DNA of 52,211 nucleotides from an uncultured Bacteroidales bacterium. Its GTDB lineage: Bacteria; Bacteroidota; Bacteroidia; Bacteroidales; Coprobacteraceae. Where the stretch lies: contig CASFRL010000051.1 of NCBI GenBank assembly GCA_949297285.1, positions 1 to 52,211 on the forward strand, in the 5' to 3' direction. How positions within the stretch are numbered: the stretch's first letter is position 1; the number at the start of each line of letters is the position of its first letter. Below are positions 27,301 through 34,882 of this stretch, piece after piece. The notes under the pieces are model-generated. The model saw nothing but the letters and a program-made list of their open reading frames with translations, was not told the origin of the DNA and searched no databases. The translations under genes were made by a program, and so were the position numbers.

Positions 27301-28453
27301 GGCGATTATTATGTTTATAAGAGACGATACGCCCCGATTCTCTATCCAACTTATTCAACCCACCTCCTTCTGTACCGATCCAAATATTGTGATCTTGATC
27401 TTCAGCAAAACAACTGACAATATTATAGCTCAGAGAATTTTCTGTATTTTGAGAGAAAAAACGATAACGCGAATCAGAATAATTAAAATAGGCTAATCCT
27501 CCACCATAAGTACCAGTCCAAACTTCACCATTTTCAGTTGTATAGATTGTCCAGATAGAGTTATAAGGCAAAGGATATAATTGATGAGGATCATTTTGTA
27601 AAAAAAGCTCATCACCATTTTGCAAATCCAACAAAAATAATCCGTTTTGAACACCTATCCACATAACATTCTGACTATCAATATTCATATCTTTCGCATA
27701 AACAGAATATTTACTATCATAAGATAATGGATAACGTTGAATTATCTCTCCTGTCATATCATATTTAAACAATCCGTTATGATCGGACAACACATACACA
27801 AAATCTCCATAACGAGTAATTCGTTGAATAACATCCTTTACGGGTAACTGGGAAAAAAGGACAAACTTACCAGAATTTATATCTAAACAATATATTCCGC
27901 CGGAGACATCTCCTACCCAAAATTCATTATTAAAAAGAGAAAGACAATTTCCTCTTTTATTTTCCATACCGAAAACTGTCTTAAGTTTTCCGGTTTCAGG
28001 ATTAAATACGGATGGTTGTCCATTATATAATAACCATATTTTGTGCTCTGAATCTTCATTTGGAAATGAAACATTGCCTTTAAACAAGTTTTCAAAACGG
28101 AGTTGATCAGCAGACATTCTGAACAATCCGCCATATTTACTGGATAAATATAAATTACCATAACAATCAGAGAAAATACGATTAAACATCATTCTGTCAA
28201 CATTTTCCGCTTTATTAACTTTACGAATAAATGAAACAAACGAATAGCCATCAAAACTTAAAACATCATCTTCTGTCGTTATCCACATTTTTCCTTGTCG
28301 ATCTTTTGTGATAGATGTGACCGCTTGATGTGTATTAATAGATACAGGAAACGTATGAAAAAGATATCGTGACTTATCTAAAACAGAATAAACATCTTCA
28401 AAGCCGGCAATTAAGAATAAATTTAAAATCAAATATACACGAAAGGCTTTCAT
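24380..28453 (-). CDS. Hybrid two-component system regulator (HTCS) of the PUL, with degenerate kinase and receiver
   Basis: 1357 residues. A signal peptide precedes a long periplasmic sensor of two-component-regulator propeller repeats (phrases such as MWITTEDDVLSFDGYSF, EVWTGTYGGGLAYF, NIWIGTEGGGLNKL) and a Y_Y_Y domain at ~688-755. One membrane helix spans ~769-790. The kinase core keeps the H-box His831 (NISHEISAPLS) and N-box asparagines, but in the ATPase G1 box the Asp is replaced by Ile989 (LRISGDGI). The receiver (~1103-1218) has Glu1153 at the phospho-acceptor position (LTEIQVPIIDG) and a Lys in the acidic pair (VEKD), while the conserved KPF lysine remains. A C-terminal AraC-type DNA-binding domain (~1254-1357) is intact. 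The family senses oligosaccharide breakdown products and activates the adjacent PUL. Signalling here probably relies on conformational coupling. It has its own promoter. Confidence 0.95.
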   Translation of the reverse strand: MKAFRVYLILNLFLIAGFEDVYSVLDKSRYLFHTFPVSINTHQAVTSITKDRQGKMWITTEDDVLSFDGYSFVSFIRKVNKAENVDRMMFNRIFSDCYGNLYLSSKYGGLFRMSADQLRFENLFKGNVSFPNEDSEHKIWLLYNGQPSVFNPETGKLKTVFGMENKRGNCLSLFNNEFWVGDVSGGIYCLDINSGKFVLFSQLPVKDVIQRITRYGDFVYVLSDHNGLFKYDMTGEIIQRYPLSYDSKYSVYAKDMNIDSQNVMWIGVQNGLFLLDLQNGDELFLQNDPHQLYPLPYNSIWTIYTTENGEVWTGTYGGGLAYFNYSDSRYRFFSQNTENSLSYNIVSCFAEDQDHNIWIGTEGGGLNKLDRESGRIVSYKHNNRQDSPGSNLIKRLYYHPIYGKLYAGLYRGGLNEIDTHTGKAYRYRLPNPLKPSQDLDVYDFEILSDSIALVIDKERGVFFCNIRLGTTRPLFPDKKFKFYSLYKSRDGLLWLAGQQGIVIIDPHSQKIVKHYDKNTERGRLSGNNVYTICQTVTGDVWIGTRGDGVTVISPRGSVTYYNDENGLDADIIYSILEDSEFHDLWLTTDNGMFHYVTSSKEFVRFDLPDVFASGSFYPNAQYRTASGELLFGHTNGFLWVDPSQIKINRNKSSVYFTGLYINNVKVEPGEKDSPLKRDISVTDKIILDASDTNIAFSFASSNYLYPSRNQFACRLKGFDDNWRVLAPGEYKAYFSGLSTGRYIFEVKAANNNGIWNDAVSSIEVVKKPPVWFTWYAFIIYVLVLSLLFYGLWRNSSRFRRLLLQLSKEQEQRAIIQRTTEEKVSFFTNISHEISAPLSVINDLIIRLRPKLKDNSESDELLGQMQSQVVRVNNLLAQLSDIQTIEDHSLVINCYKGDPVLFFRELCSNYKNVAEEYGISVIFNSNLSPTIFFFDPVIWEKIIGNLFINLIHYIPSGGKLTFSLEEPNLMYLKKYAYSLSDTKKRISLRISGDGILLSLDEANALFNRFYSEPDTSLTESSETRLGLSLIKELLVLLQGNIFYTYVERKLEFHIVFPLESAQMVVFGSDDFDYSSYKYLYTSNLLSALCPKLKAEKSEVVEKKKYSILIVEKDTVLREYLTETLSSQFCIIAVKDGKKALETALQEKISLILTEIQVPIIDGFELCRQLKSNPTTSNIPIIILSSRLSEDDKWNGMESGADLYIEKPFDSALLIRQIQNLIRTLETQRMIYGKTLVPTPTPVSIESADNLFLQKTLNLIEKNMDNPSYDVESLVLDMGMSRSLLYKKIKLLTGHSVKTFILEIKLKRAFQLLSDTDLNISEVSDRVGFSESRYFGTCFKKRFGKTPSEFIKEKRKMDK

Positions 28454-28510
28454 AGACTTAATAAGCTCATGTGATTAGTTTTGGGAATCAGTGATGAATT
28501 CGATCTTCTA

Positions 28511-28540
28511 CAAAGATAGAAAAAATTATAATTTGACAAA
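28511..28540 (-). promoter_or_regulatory. Promoter of the HTCS gene
   Basis: On the minus strand TATCTTTG (28518-28511) matches the -7 consensus, and TTTG (28540-28537) lies 18 nt upstream. This predicts a leader of roughly 50 nt. Confidence 0.65.
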
Positions 28541-28629
28541 ATATAGAAAAAGTTATCGTTAATGCTGTTTTTCTACAATAAGATTTTTCTTTTATATTTA
28601 CTGAATTAAAAATTTATGACAACAAAGTT

Positions 28630-29394
28630 ATGATGATACTTCTTTCTTGTGCAAAAACGATGGGCGGCACCAGCAAAACGAAAGTGCCGGAACTTTCGGA
28701 ACCGATGTTCGGAAAAGATGCTTCGGAGATCATTTTGCAATTGACCGAATATACGCCCGACGAACTAAAAAAAATGCTGCATACGACTTCTCGATTGGCA
28801 ATTGAGAATTATAACCGGTACAGGCTTTTCCACTCTGACGAAAGCCCTCTAACGGCTGCTTTATTGGCATATACGGGTATCGTTTTCAAGAATATAGCGC
28901 CGACCGACTTTACCCGTGAGGAGTTTCTTTATGCACAAGAACACTTACGCATTACTTCGTTTTGCTACGGATTGTTACGCCCATTGGATGGGATCAAGCC
29001 TTATCGGTTAGAGGGGGATGTCACCCTACCGGGAACCGGAGCCGCATCGATGTTCGAATATTGGCACTCCCGGCTTACCCGGCCTTTTTTGTCCGAAATA
29101 CAGAAAGATGGAAATATCTTATTCAATCTGGCCAGCAGCGAGATGAAACAGTTATTCAACTGGAAAGAAGTAGAATCGAAGGCAACGGTTATCACTCCGC
29201 AATTTAAGGTATGGAAAAACGGGAAACTGACAACGGTGGTCATCTATACCAAAATGGCACGGGGTGCCATGACCCGCTTTATCATTAAGAACAAGATCGA
29301 GAAACCTGACGATCTGAAGGCGTTTTCGTGGGAAGGTTTTTCCTTTAATGACCATTTATCGGATAATACGAATTTTATTTTTACTCAAGAATGA
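28630..29394 (+). CDS. yaaA: YaaA family peroxide-stress protein
   Basis: 254 residues matching the YaaA/DUF328 family across its length. Visible are the N-terminal MILLSCAKTM, the family block FCYGLLRPLDGIKPYRLEG, FNLASSEM and the C-terminal KMARGAMTRFIIKN followed by FNDHLS. In E. coli YaaA lowers free intracellular iron during peroxide stress and binds DNA; that role is from the family, not from this sequence. The second in-frame ATG (28633) may be the true start. The O-acetyltransferase gene starts only 4 bp after the stop, so the two are probably co-transcribed. Confidence 0.92.
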   Translation: MMILLSCAKTMGGTSKTKVPELSEPMFGKDASEIILQLTEYTPDELKKMLHTTSRLAIENYNRYRLFHSDESPLTAALLAYTGIVFKNIAPTDFTREEFLYAQEHLRITSFCYGLLRPLDGIKPYRLEGDVTLPGTGAASMFEYWHSRLTRPFLSEIQKDGNILFNLASSEMKQLFNWKEVESKATVITPQFKVWKNGKLTTVVIYTKMARGAMTRFIIKNKIEKPDDLKAFSWEGFSFNDHLSDNTNFIFTQE

Positions 29395-29398
29395 ATAC

Positions 29399-29974
29399 AT
29401 GAAAACCGAGAAAGAAAAGATGTTGGCCGGAGAGCCTTATGACTGTGGCGATAAAGAATTGATAACCCGGTGGCACAAAGCCAAACAGTTGCAAAAAGAG
29501 TATAACAATACGCCGTCTGATGATGCCGAAAAGTTATCTGCCTTACTGGATGAGCTGATAGGTTCAAGGGGCGAAAATGTATGGATATCGGCGCCGTTTT
29601 TTGTTGATTACGGAGAGAACATTCATATAGGGAAAAATGTTGAGATAAATATGAATTGTGTTTTTTTGGATTGCAATACGATAAGCATCGGAGATTTTTC
29701 AGGTATTGGTCCGGGTGTCCATATTTATACCGTATTTCATCCTACCCGACCCTCAGAACGATTATCAAAAGGCAGTAATTTCTGGAAATCACAAACGGCT
29801 TCGGTACATATAGGGAAGAATGTCTGGATCGGCGGCGGAAGTATAATTTTACCCGGCGTTACGATAGGTGACGGCGCTACAATCGGAGCAGGCAGTGTTG
29901 TAACCCATGATATCCCCCCCTATTGTCTTGCCGTAGGAAATCCTGCCATTATAAAAAAACGGCTTGACTTATAA
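29399..29974 (+). CDS. Maltose/galactoside O-acetyltransferase-like hexapeptide acetyltransferase
   Basis: 191 residues from the ATG at 29399; an upstream in-frame ATG at 29348 lies inside yaaA and is unlikely to be used. The N-terminal Maa-type helical domain is clear (KEKMLAGEPYDCGDKEL). The left-handed beta-helix follows (ENIHIGKNVEINMNCVFLD, IGDFSGIGPGVHIYT), with the catalytic His in FHPTRPSERL. The C-terminal hexapeptide repeats (IGKNVWIGGGSIILPGVTIG, AVGNPAIIKK) are also clear. The enzyme would transfer acetyl from acetyl-CoA to a sugar 6-OH in the cytoplasm, perhaps as detoxification of non-metabolised sugars. It sits beside a PUL that encodes an esterase, but on the other strand and coupled to yaaA, so a functional link is not implied. 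Confidence 0.9.
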   Translation: MKTEKEKMLAGEPYDCGDKELITRWHKAKQLQKEYNNTPSDDAEKLSALLDELIGSRGENVWISAPFFVDYGENIHIGKNVEINMNCVFLDCNTISIGDFSGIGPGVHIYTVFHPTRPSERLSKGSNFWKSQTASVHIGKNVWIGGGSIILPGVTIGDGATIGAGSVVTHDIPPYCLAVGNPAIIKKRLDL

Positions 29975-30040
29975 AATTTTTGCAGGTGTTCAAATAATAG
30001 AGTTTACGCCTGAAAAGAACAAAATACGACTCTTTTGCAT

Positions 30041-30048
30041 TATATTTG
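30041..30048 (+). promoter_or_regulatory. -7 promoter element for hflX operon
   Basis: TATATTTG matches TAnnTTTG about 28 bp upstream of the hflX ATG. No clear -33 TTTG is present. Confidence 0.55.
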
Positions 30049-30075
30049 CAATAGTTAATAAGATCACGATTTTTA

Positions 30076-31299
30076 ATGAAAGAATTTATCCTGACGAAAC
30101 AAGAAACGGAACGTACCGTTTTGGTAGGTATCATTACCCAAACTCAAAATGAGACCAAAGCGAATGAATATCTGGACGAATTAGCTTTTTTAGCCGAGAC
30201 AGCGGGAGCTGAACCGGTAAAAAAATTTTTACAACGTTTAGAATTTCCTAATCCTGTGACATTTGTCGGTGCCGGGAAATTACAGGAAATAAAAACATAC
30301 GTCGAAGAAAACGAAATAGGTCTTGTCATTTTTGATGATGATCTTTCTCCGAAACAATTGAAAAATATAGAAAAAGAACTCCAGGTAAAGATATTGGATC
30401 GAACCAGTCTCATCCTCGATATTTTTGCCAAGAGAGCTCAAACGGCCAATGCCAAAAGTCAAGTGGAACTGGCCCAATATCAATATCTTCTCCCTCGCCT
30501 GACCCGGTTATGGACACACTTGGAACGGCAACGTGGCGGTATCGGGATGCGTGGTCCGGGAGAGACCCAGATAGAGACCGACCGACGAATTATTTTAGAC
30601 AAGATCTCCCGATTAAAAACAGAACTGAAACAAATCGATAAGCAAAAAGAGATACAACGGAAAAATCGGGGAAAAATGGTCCGTGTAGCGTTGGTAGGAT
30701 ACACGAACGTAGGGAAATCGACCTTGATGAACCTGCTCAGTAAATCGGAGGTATTTGCCGAGAACAAACTTTTTGCGACTTTAGACACAACCGTGCGGAA
30801 AGTCATTATCGACAACCTTCCTTTTTTATTGACCGACACCGTGGGATTTATTCGAAAACTACCTACGCATCTGGTCGAGTCGTTCAAATCTACACTGGAC
30901 GAGGTCAGGGATGCCGATTTGCTGGTGCATGTCGTCGATATTTCTCACCCTTCTTTCGAAGAACAGATAGAGATCGTCAACCAAACGCTGCATGAAGTCT
31001 GTAATTCGGCCGATAAACCGATGATAATCGTATTCAACAAAATCGATGCATTTTCTTATGTCGAGAAAGACCCCGACGACTTATCGCCCAAAACAAAAGA
31101 GAATATTTCTTTGGAAGAACTGAAAGAGACCTGGATGGCACGAATGAACGAGAACTGCATCTTCATATCGGCAAAGGAACGGAACAATATCGAAGAATTG
31201 AAAAAGTTACTGTATGAACGCGTTAAGGAAATCCATGTGACCCGCTTTCCTTATAACGACTTTCTTTTTCAAAAATATGATGAGGAGGAAATGATATAA
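30076..31299 (+). CDS. hflX: GTPase HflX
   Basis: 407 residues. The N-terminal HflX domain (NPVTFVGAGKLQEIK, VIFDDDLSPKQLKNIEK, LDRTSLILDIFAKRA) is followed by the glycine-rich RGGIGMRGPGETQIETDRR linker. The GTPase domain has G1 GYTNVGKST, G3 DTVGFI, G4 NKID and G5 SAKE. HflX binds the 50S subunit and splits stalled or hibernating ribosomes under heat stress; this is family knowledge. It is first in a likely four-gene plus-strand run with DUF4954, a hotdog thioesterase and dprA. Confidence 0.97.
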   Translation: MKEFILTKQETERTVLVGIITQTQNETKANEYLDELAFLAETAGAEPVKKFLQRLEFPNPVTFVGAGKLQEIKTYVEENEIGLVIFDDDLSPKQLKNIEKELQVKILDRTSLILDIFAKRAQTANAKSQVELAQYQYLLPRLTRLWTHLERQRGGIGMRGPGETQIETDRRIILDKISRLKTELKQIDKQKEIQRKNRGKMVRVALVGYTNVGKSTLMNLLSKSEVFAENKLFATLDTTVRKVIIDNLPFLLTDTVGFIRKLPTHLVESFKSTLDEVRDADLLVHVVDISHPSFEEQIEIVNQTLHEVCNSADKPMIIVFNKIDAFSYVEKDPDDLSPKTKENISLEELKETWMARMNENCIFISAKERNNIEELKKLLYERVKEIHVTRFPYNDFLFQKYDEEEMI

Positions 31300-31348
31300 A
31301 ATTCTTATTGGGAAATTCAGATACAGAATTATAATAATTATATATACA

Positions 31349-33340
31349 ATGGGAGCATTTAGGAAATTAACGGTCGATGAGATCGAACAGCTAAAACAAC
31401 AAAATTGCATAGCCGACAATTGGTCGGACATAACGGTAACTTCAGATTTTACCCCCGACCACATATATCACACTCGATTTTCGGGGCAAATAAAATTAGG
31501 AGCATTCAAAAAAGACTTTTCTTTAGCAGGAGGGTTAAAAAAACATTCGGGATTACGGCACGTAACATTGCACAATTGTGAAATCGGAGATGATGTGCTG
31601 ATCGAGAATATTTCTAATTACATCGCAAATTATCGAATCGAAAACGGAAGTTTTATCCAAAATGTAAATTTGCTGATCGTTGAAGGTAAAAGCAGATTCG
31701 GAAATGGGACCGAAGTATCGGTACTCAATGAGACCGGAGGTCGGGAAGTTCCTATCTACGATAAGTTATCGGCCCATCTGGCATATATCATAGCTTTGTA
31801 CCGACATCGTCCCGTATTGATAGAAAAGTTGAAAAAGATGATCGACGCGTACTCCGATGAGCATGCTTCAGAAATGGGGACTATCGGAGAACATACGACG
31901 ATCATAAATGTCGGGATGATTAAAAATGTCAGAATCGGAAGCTATTGTACGATAAACGGAGCATCACGATTGGAAAACGGATCTATCAACAGCAACGAAC
32001 ATGATCCTGTTATAATCGGCCACAACGTAATGGCCGAGGATTTTATCATCAGCTCGGGAGCCCATGTTAATGACGGGGTGGTTATGATGCGTTGTTTTAT
32101 CGGACAAGCATGCCACCTTTCACATCTTTTCTCGGCGCACGATTCACTCTTTTTCTGCAACTGTCAGGGAGAGAACGGCGAAGCATGCGCCATTTTTGCC
32201 GGGCCCTATACTGTATCGATGCATAAATCGAGCCTCTTGATCGCCGGCATGTTCTCTTTCTTAAATGCCGGAAGCGGATCGAACCAAAGCAATCACATGT
32301 ATAAACTCGGTCCTATTCACCAAGGTATCGTCGAAAGAGGTTCTAAAACGACAAGCGACTCCTATATTCTCTGGCCGGCAAAAATTGGAGCATTTTCACT
32401 CGTTATGGGACGACATGTGCGTCACCCGGATACCTCGAAACTGCCGTTTTCTTACCTTATCGAGAACGGGTCAGAATCTTATCTCGTTCCGGGAGTAAAC
32501 TTAAAAAGCGTAGGGACTATCCGAGATGCATTGAAATGGCCGAAACGAGACAACCGGAAAGATCCGGAACATCTGGATATGGTCAACTTCAATCTATTGA
32601 GCCCATACACGATACAGAAAATGTTGACCGCTATCGATGTGCTGAGACATTTGCAAGAGAGTTCGGGTGAGACATCCGAGGTATATTCTTACCAAAGTGC
32701 CTGCATCAAGAACCGATCTTTGGTCAGAGGCATTAATTTATATTCTAAAGCCATTAATAAGTTTTTAGGAAATTCCATTATTAAACGGTTAGAAAATATA
32801 GCGTTCAAAAGCGATGAAGAAATCAGAGAAAGACTGCGTCCCGACAATAATATCGGAACGGGCGAATGGCTCGATCTCTCGGGATTAATTGCTCCCAAAT
32901 CGGAAATCGACCGTCTCATCAACCGGATCGAAACAGACGAAATAACCACTCTCGAACCAATACAGCAAACGTTTGTCTCTTTGCATCGGCACTATTATGA
33001 GTTAGAATGGTCTTGGGCATACGAAATCATGCAATCTTGGTATCACCGGTCTATCGACCAGATAACCGCTCAGGATATTACCGAGATTGTGAACATATGG
33101 AAAGATGCGGTAATAAGCTTGGACGAGATGTTATATGCCGATGCGAAAAAAGAGTTCTCGATGACCGCTAAAACCGGATTTGGAATAGACGGAAATACGC
33201 AACAAAAGAATGTCGATTTCGAGCAAGTGAGAGGCGCTTTCGAAAGCAATCCTTTTGTAAAAACCGTGAACGAACATATCCGGGCCAAAACTGAATTAGG
33301 AAATGAACTGATCAACCGTATCGCTCATTTAATAAACTAA
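31349..33340 (+). CDS. DUF4954 family protein with left-handed beta-helix
   Basis: 663 residues; a Bacteroidetes-conserved DUF4954 protein. Residues ~75-390 show hexapeptide-like repeats (VTLHNCEIGDDVLIENISNY, IGEHTTIINVGMIKNVRIGS, VIIGHNVMAEDFIISSGA), the mark of nucleotide-sugar or acyl transferases. Histidine- and cysteine-rich phrases (CFIGQACHLSHLFSAHDSLF, FFCNCQGENGEACAIFAG) may form an active site. The C-terminal ~230 residues are helical. The fold and its similarity to UDP-sugar-acting beta-helix enzymes suggest a cytoplasmic transferase, but no reaction is known to me. It lies 49 bp after hflX and 14 bp before the thioesterase gene. Confidence 0.8.
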   Translation: MGAFRKLTVDEIEQLKQQNCIADNWSDITVTSDFTPDHIYHTRFSGQIKLGAFKKDFSLAGGLKKHSGLRHVTLHNCEIGDDVLIENISNYIANYRIENGSFIQNVNLLIVEGKSRFGNGTEVSVLNETGGREVPIYDKLSAHLAYIIALYRHRPVLIEKLKKMIDAYSDEHASEMGTIGEHTTIINVGMIKNVRIGSYCTINGASRLENGSINSNEHDPVIIGHNVMAEDFIISSGAHVNDGVVMMRCFIGQACHLSHLFSAHDSLFFCNCQGENGEACAIFAGPYTVSMHKSSLLIAGMFSFLNAGSGSNQSNHMYKLGPIHQGIVERGSKTTSDSYILWPAKIGAFSLVMGRHVRHPDTSKLPFSYLIENGSESYLVPGVNLKSVGTIRDALKWPKRDNRKDPEHLDMVNFNLLSPYTIQKMLTAIDVLRHLQESSGETSEVYSYQSACIKNRSLVRGINLYSKAINKFLGNSIIKRLENIAFKSDEEIRERLRPDNNIGTGEWLDLSGLIAPKSEIDRLINRIETDEITTLEPIQQTFVSLHRHYYELEWSWAYEIMQSWYHRSIDQITAQDITEIVNIWKDAVISLDEMLYADAKKEFSMTAKTGFGIDGNTQQKNVDFEQVRGAFESNPFVKTVNEHIRAKTELGNELINRIAHLIN

Positions 33341-33354
33341 AGAACGAAACTTCA

Positions 33355-33759
33355 ATGGAACAGAAATACTGTTTTGAAATAGAGATGAAGGTCCGCGATT
33401 ATGAATGCGACATGCAGGGCATCGTCAATAATGCAAATTACCAGCACTATTTAGAACATGCCCGGCATGAGTTTCTACAAAGTACGGGGACCGCTTTTAT
33501 CGATATGCGAGAACAGGGGATAGAACCGGTTGTTTGCCGTATCGAAATCGATTACAAAACCTCTTTGAAAAGTCAAGACTGGTTTATTTGCAGATTATAT
33601 TTACGAAAAGAGGGCGCCAAATTTGTCTTTTACCAAGACATATTCCGCCGTTCGGATGAGAAACTGTGCATCAAAAGCCGTGTAGAAACGGTATGTATCA
33701 TAAACGGCCGCATCAGCAGAGGAGAAGAATTGGAAAAGCTATTCAAAGAATACTTGTAA
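33355..33759 (+). CDS. Hotdog-fold acyl-CoA thioesterase (4HBT/YbgC-like)
   Basis: 134 residues. The 4HBT active-site block is visible near the N-terminus as YECDMQGIVNNANYQHYLEH, with the Asp in the position of the catalytic acid of YbgC-type enzymes. The typical ARHEFL follows, then the long central helix and beta strands. It should hydrolyse an acyl-CoA thioester in the cytoplasm; chain length is unknown. It is tightly packed between the DUF4954 gene (14 bp) and dprA (10 bp). Confidence 0.88.
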   Translation: MEQKYCFEIEMKVRDYECDMQGIVNNANYQHYLEHARHEFLQSTGTAFIDMREQGIEPVVCRIEIDYKTSLKSQDWFICRLYLRKEGAKFVFYQDIFRRSDEKLCIKSRVETVCIINGRISRGEELEKLFKEYL

Positions 33760-33769
33760 ACTCATCTTT

Positions 33770-34882
33770 ATGGCATTGTGCGAAGAGACTTTATACCAGA
33801 TCGCATTGACCCGTATCAAAGGGATGAACCTGCTATTGGCAAAAACCCTGTTAGATACGGTCGGATGCGCATCGGGTATATTTCAGGAAAAAGAAAAGGT
33901 CCTACAAAATATTTGCGGATTGCAAACTTCTATTTTCAGCGCCAATGCCGTACGCTCGGCTATCGAAACCGCCCGACAAGAGATCGAGTTCATTGAAAAA
34001 AAACATATCATTCCGCTCTTTTTCTCAGACCCCGAATACCCGGCCCGGCTAAACGAATGCATCGATGCTCCGATACTGTTATATTATAAAGGATCGGCCA
34101 ATCTTAACCCTCCGAAAATAATCAGTATCGTAGGGACGAGACACGCCACAAATTATGGAAAAGACTTCTGTAAAACACTCCTGCACGATTTAGCGCAGTG
34201 GTTTCCCGATTTGATAATAGTCAGCGGATTGGCGTACGGAATAGACATTTGCGCTCATCGAGAGGCTCTGAACAACGGACTGCAAACGATCGGTATTTTA
34301 GCCCACGGTATGAACACTTTATATCCGGCGACACACCGAAAAACAGCAGCAGAAATGCTTTCGCACGGAGGACTATTGACCGAATACTCTTCTCAGCATC
34401 CGGTGCATAAAGGGAATTTTGTCGCCCGCAACCGGATCGTAGCCGGAATATCAGATGCAACAATCGTGGTAGAATCGGCCGAAAAAGGGGGGTCTTTAAT
34501 TACGGCGGGTATCGCCGAGAGCTACCACCGAGATGTATTTGCTCTGCCCGGGAATATACAAAACGAATATTCTAAAGGGTGCAATCGGTTTATCAGAGAA
34601 AATCGGGCGGCATTGATAACCTCTGCTCAAGATGTCGCAACGGCGATGTGTTGGGAAATTCCTCATAGTAAAGAGCCGAAACAGGGATCACTCTTCCCGG
34701 AAGAGCTGAACGAAACAGAAACCATACTCATGAAAATACTGGAAGAAAAAGGTGAATGCCATATCAATCAATTGACGATTACCGGGAATCTTCCGGCCTC
34801 TCAAGTATTGGCGACTCTTCTCGAATTGGAATTCAAAGGATTGGTTCGCCCCTATCCCGGCGGACTATATCGAAAGGCCTGA
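33770..34882 (+). CDS. dprA: DNA-processing protein DprA
   Basis: 370 residues. An N-terminal helical (SAM/HhH-like) domain is followed by the DprA Rossmann core: ISIVGTRHATNYG, IIVSGLAYGIDICAHREAL, GILAHGMNTLYPATHR, HGGLLTEYSS and VARNRIVAGISDATIVVE. A C-terminal winged-helix (DML1-like) region ends in LLELEFKGLVRPYPGGLY. DprA protects incoming single-stranded DNA and loads RecA. Its last 18 bp overlap tail-to-tail with the ABC ATPase gene on the other strand. Confidence 0.97.
   Translation: MALCEETLYQIALTRIKGMNLLLAKTLLDTVGCASGIFQEKEKVLQNICGLQTSIFSANAVRSAIETARQEIEFIEKKHIIPLFFSDPEYPARLNECIDAPILLYYKGSANLNPPKIISIVGTRHATNYGKDFCKTLLHDLAQWFPDLIIVSGLAYGIDICAHREALNNGLQTIGILAHGMNTLYPATHRKTAAEMLSHGGLLTEYSSQHPVHKGNFVARNRIVAGISDATIVVESAEKGGSLITAGIAESYHRDVFALPGNIQNEYSKGCNRFIRENRAALITSAQDVATAMCWEIPHSKEPKQGSLFPEELNETETILMKILEEKGECHINQLTITGNLPASQVLATLLELEFKGLVRPYPGGLYRKA

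Noticed and set aside
28593..28600. TATATTTA upstream of yaaA as a promoter element
   Set aside because: Lacks the final G of TAnnTTTG and no -33 TTTG is placed properly; too weak to list.
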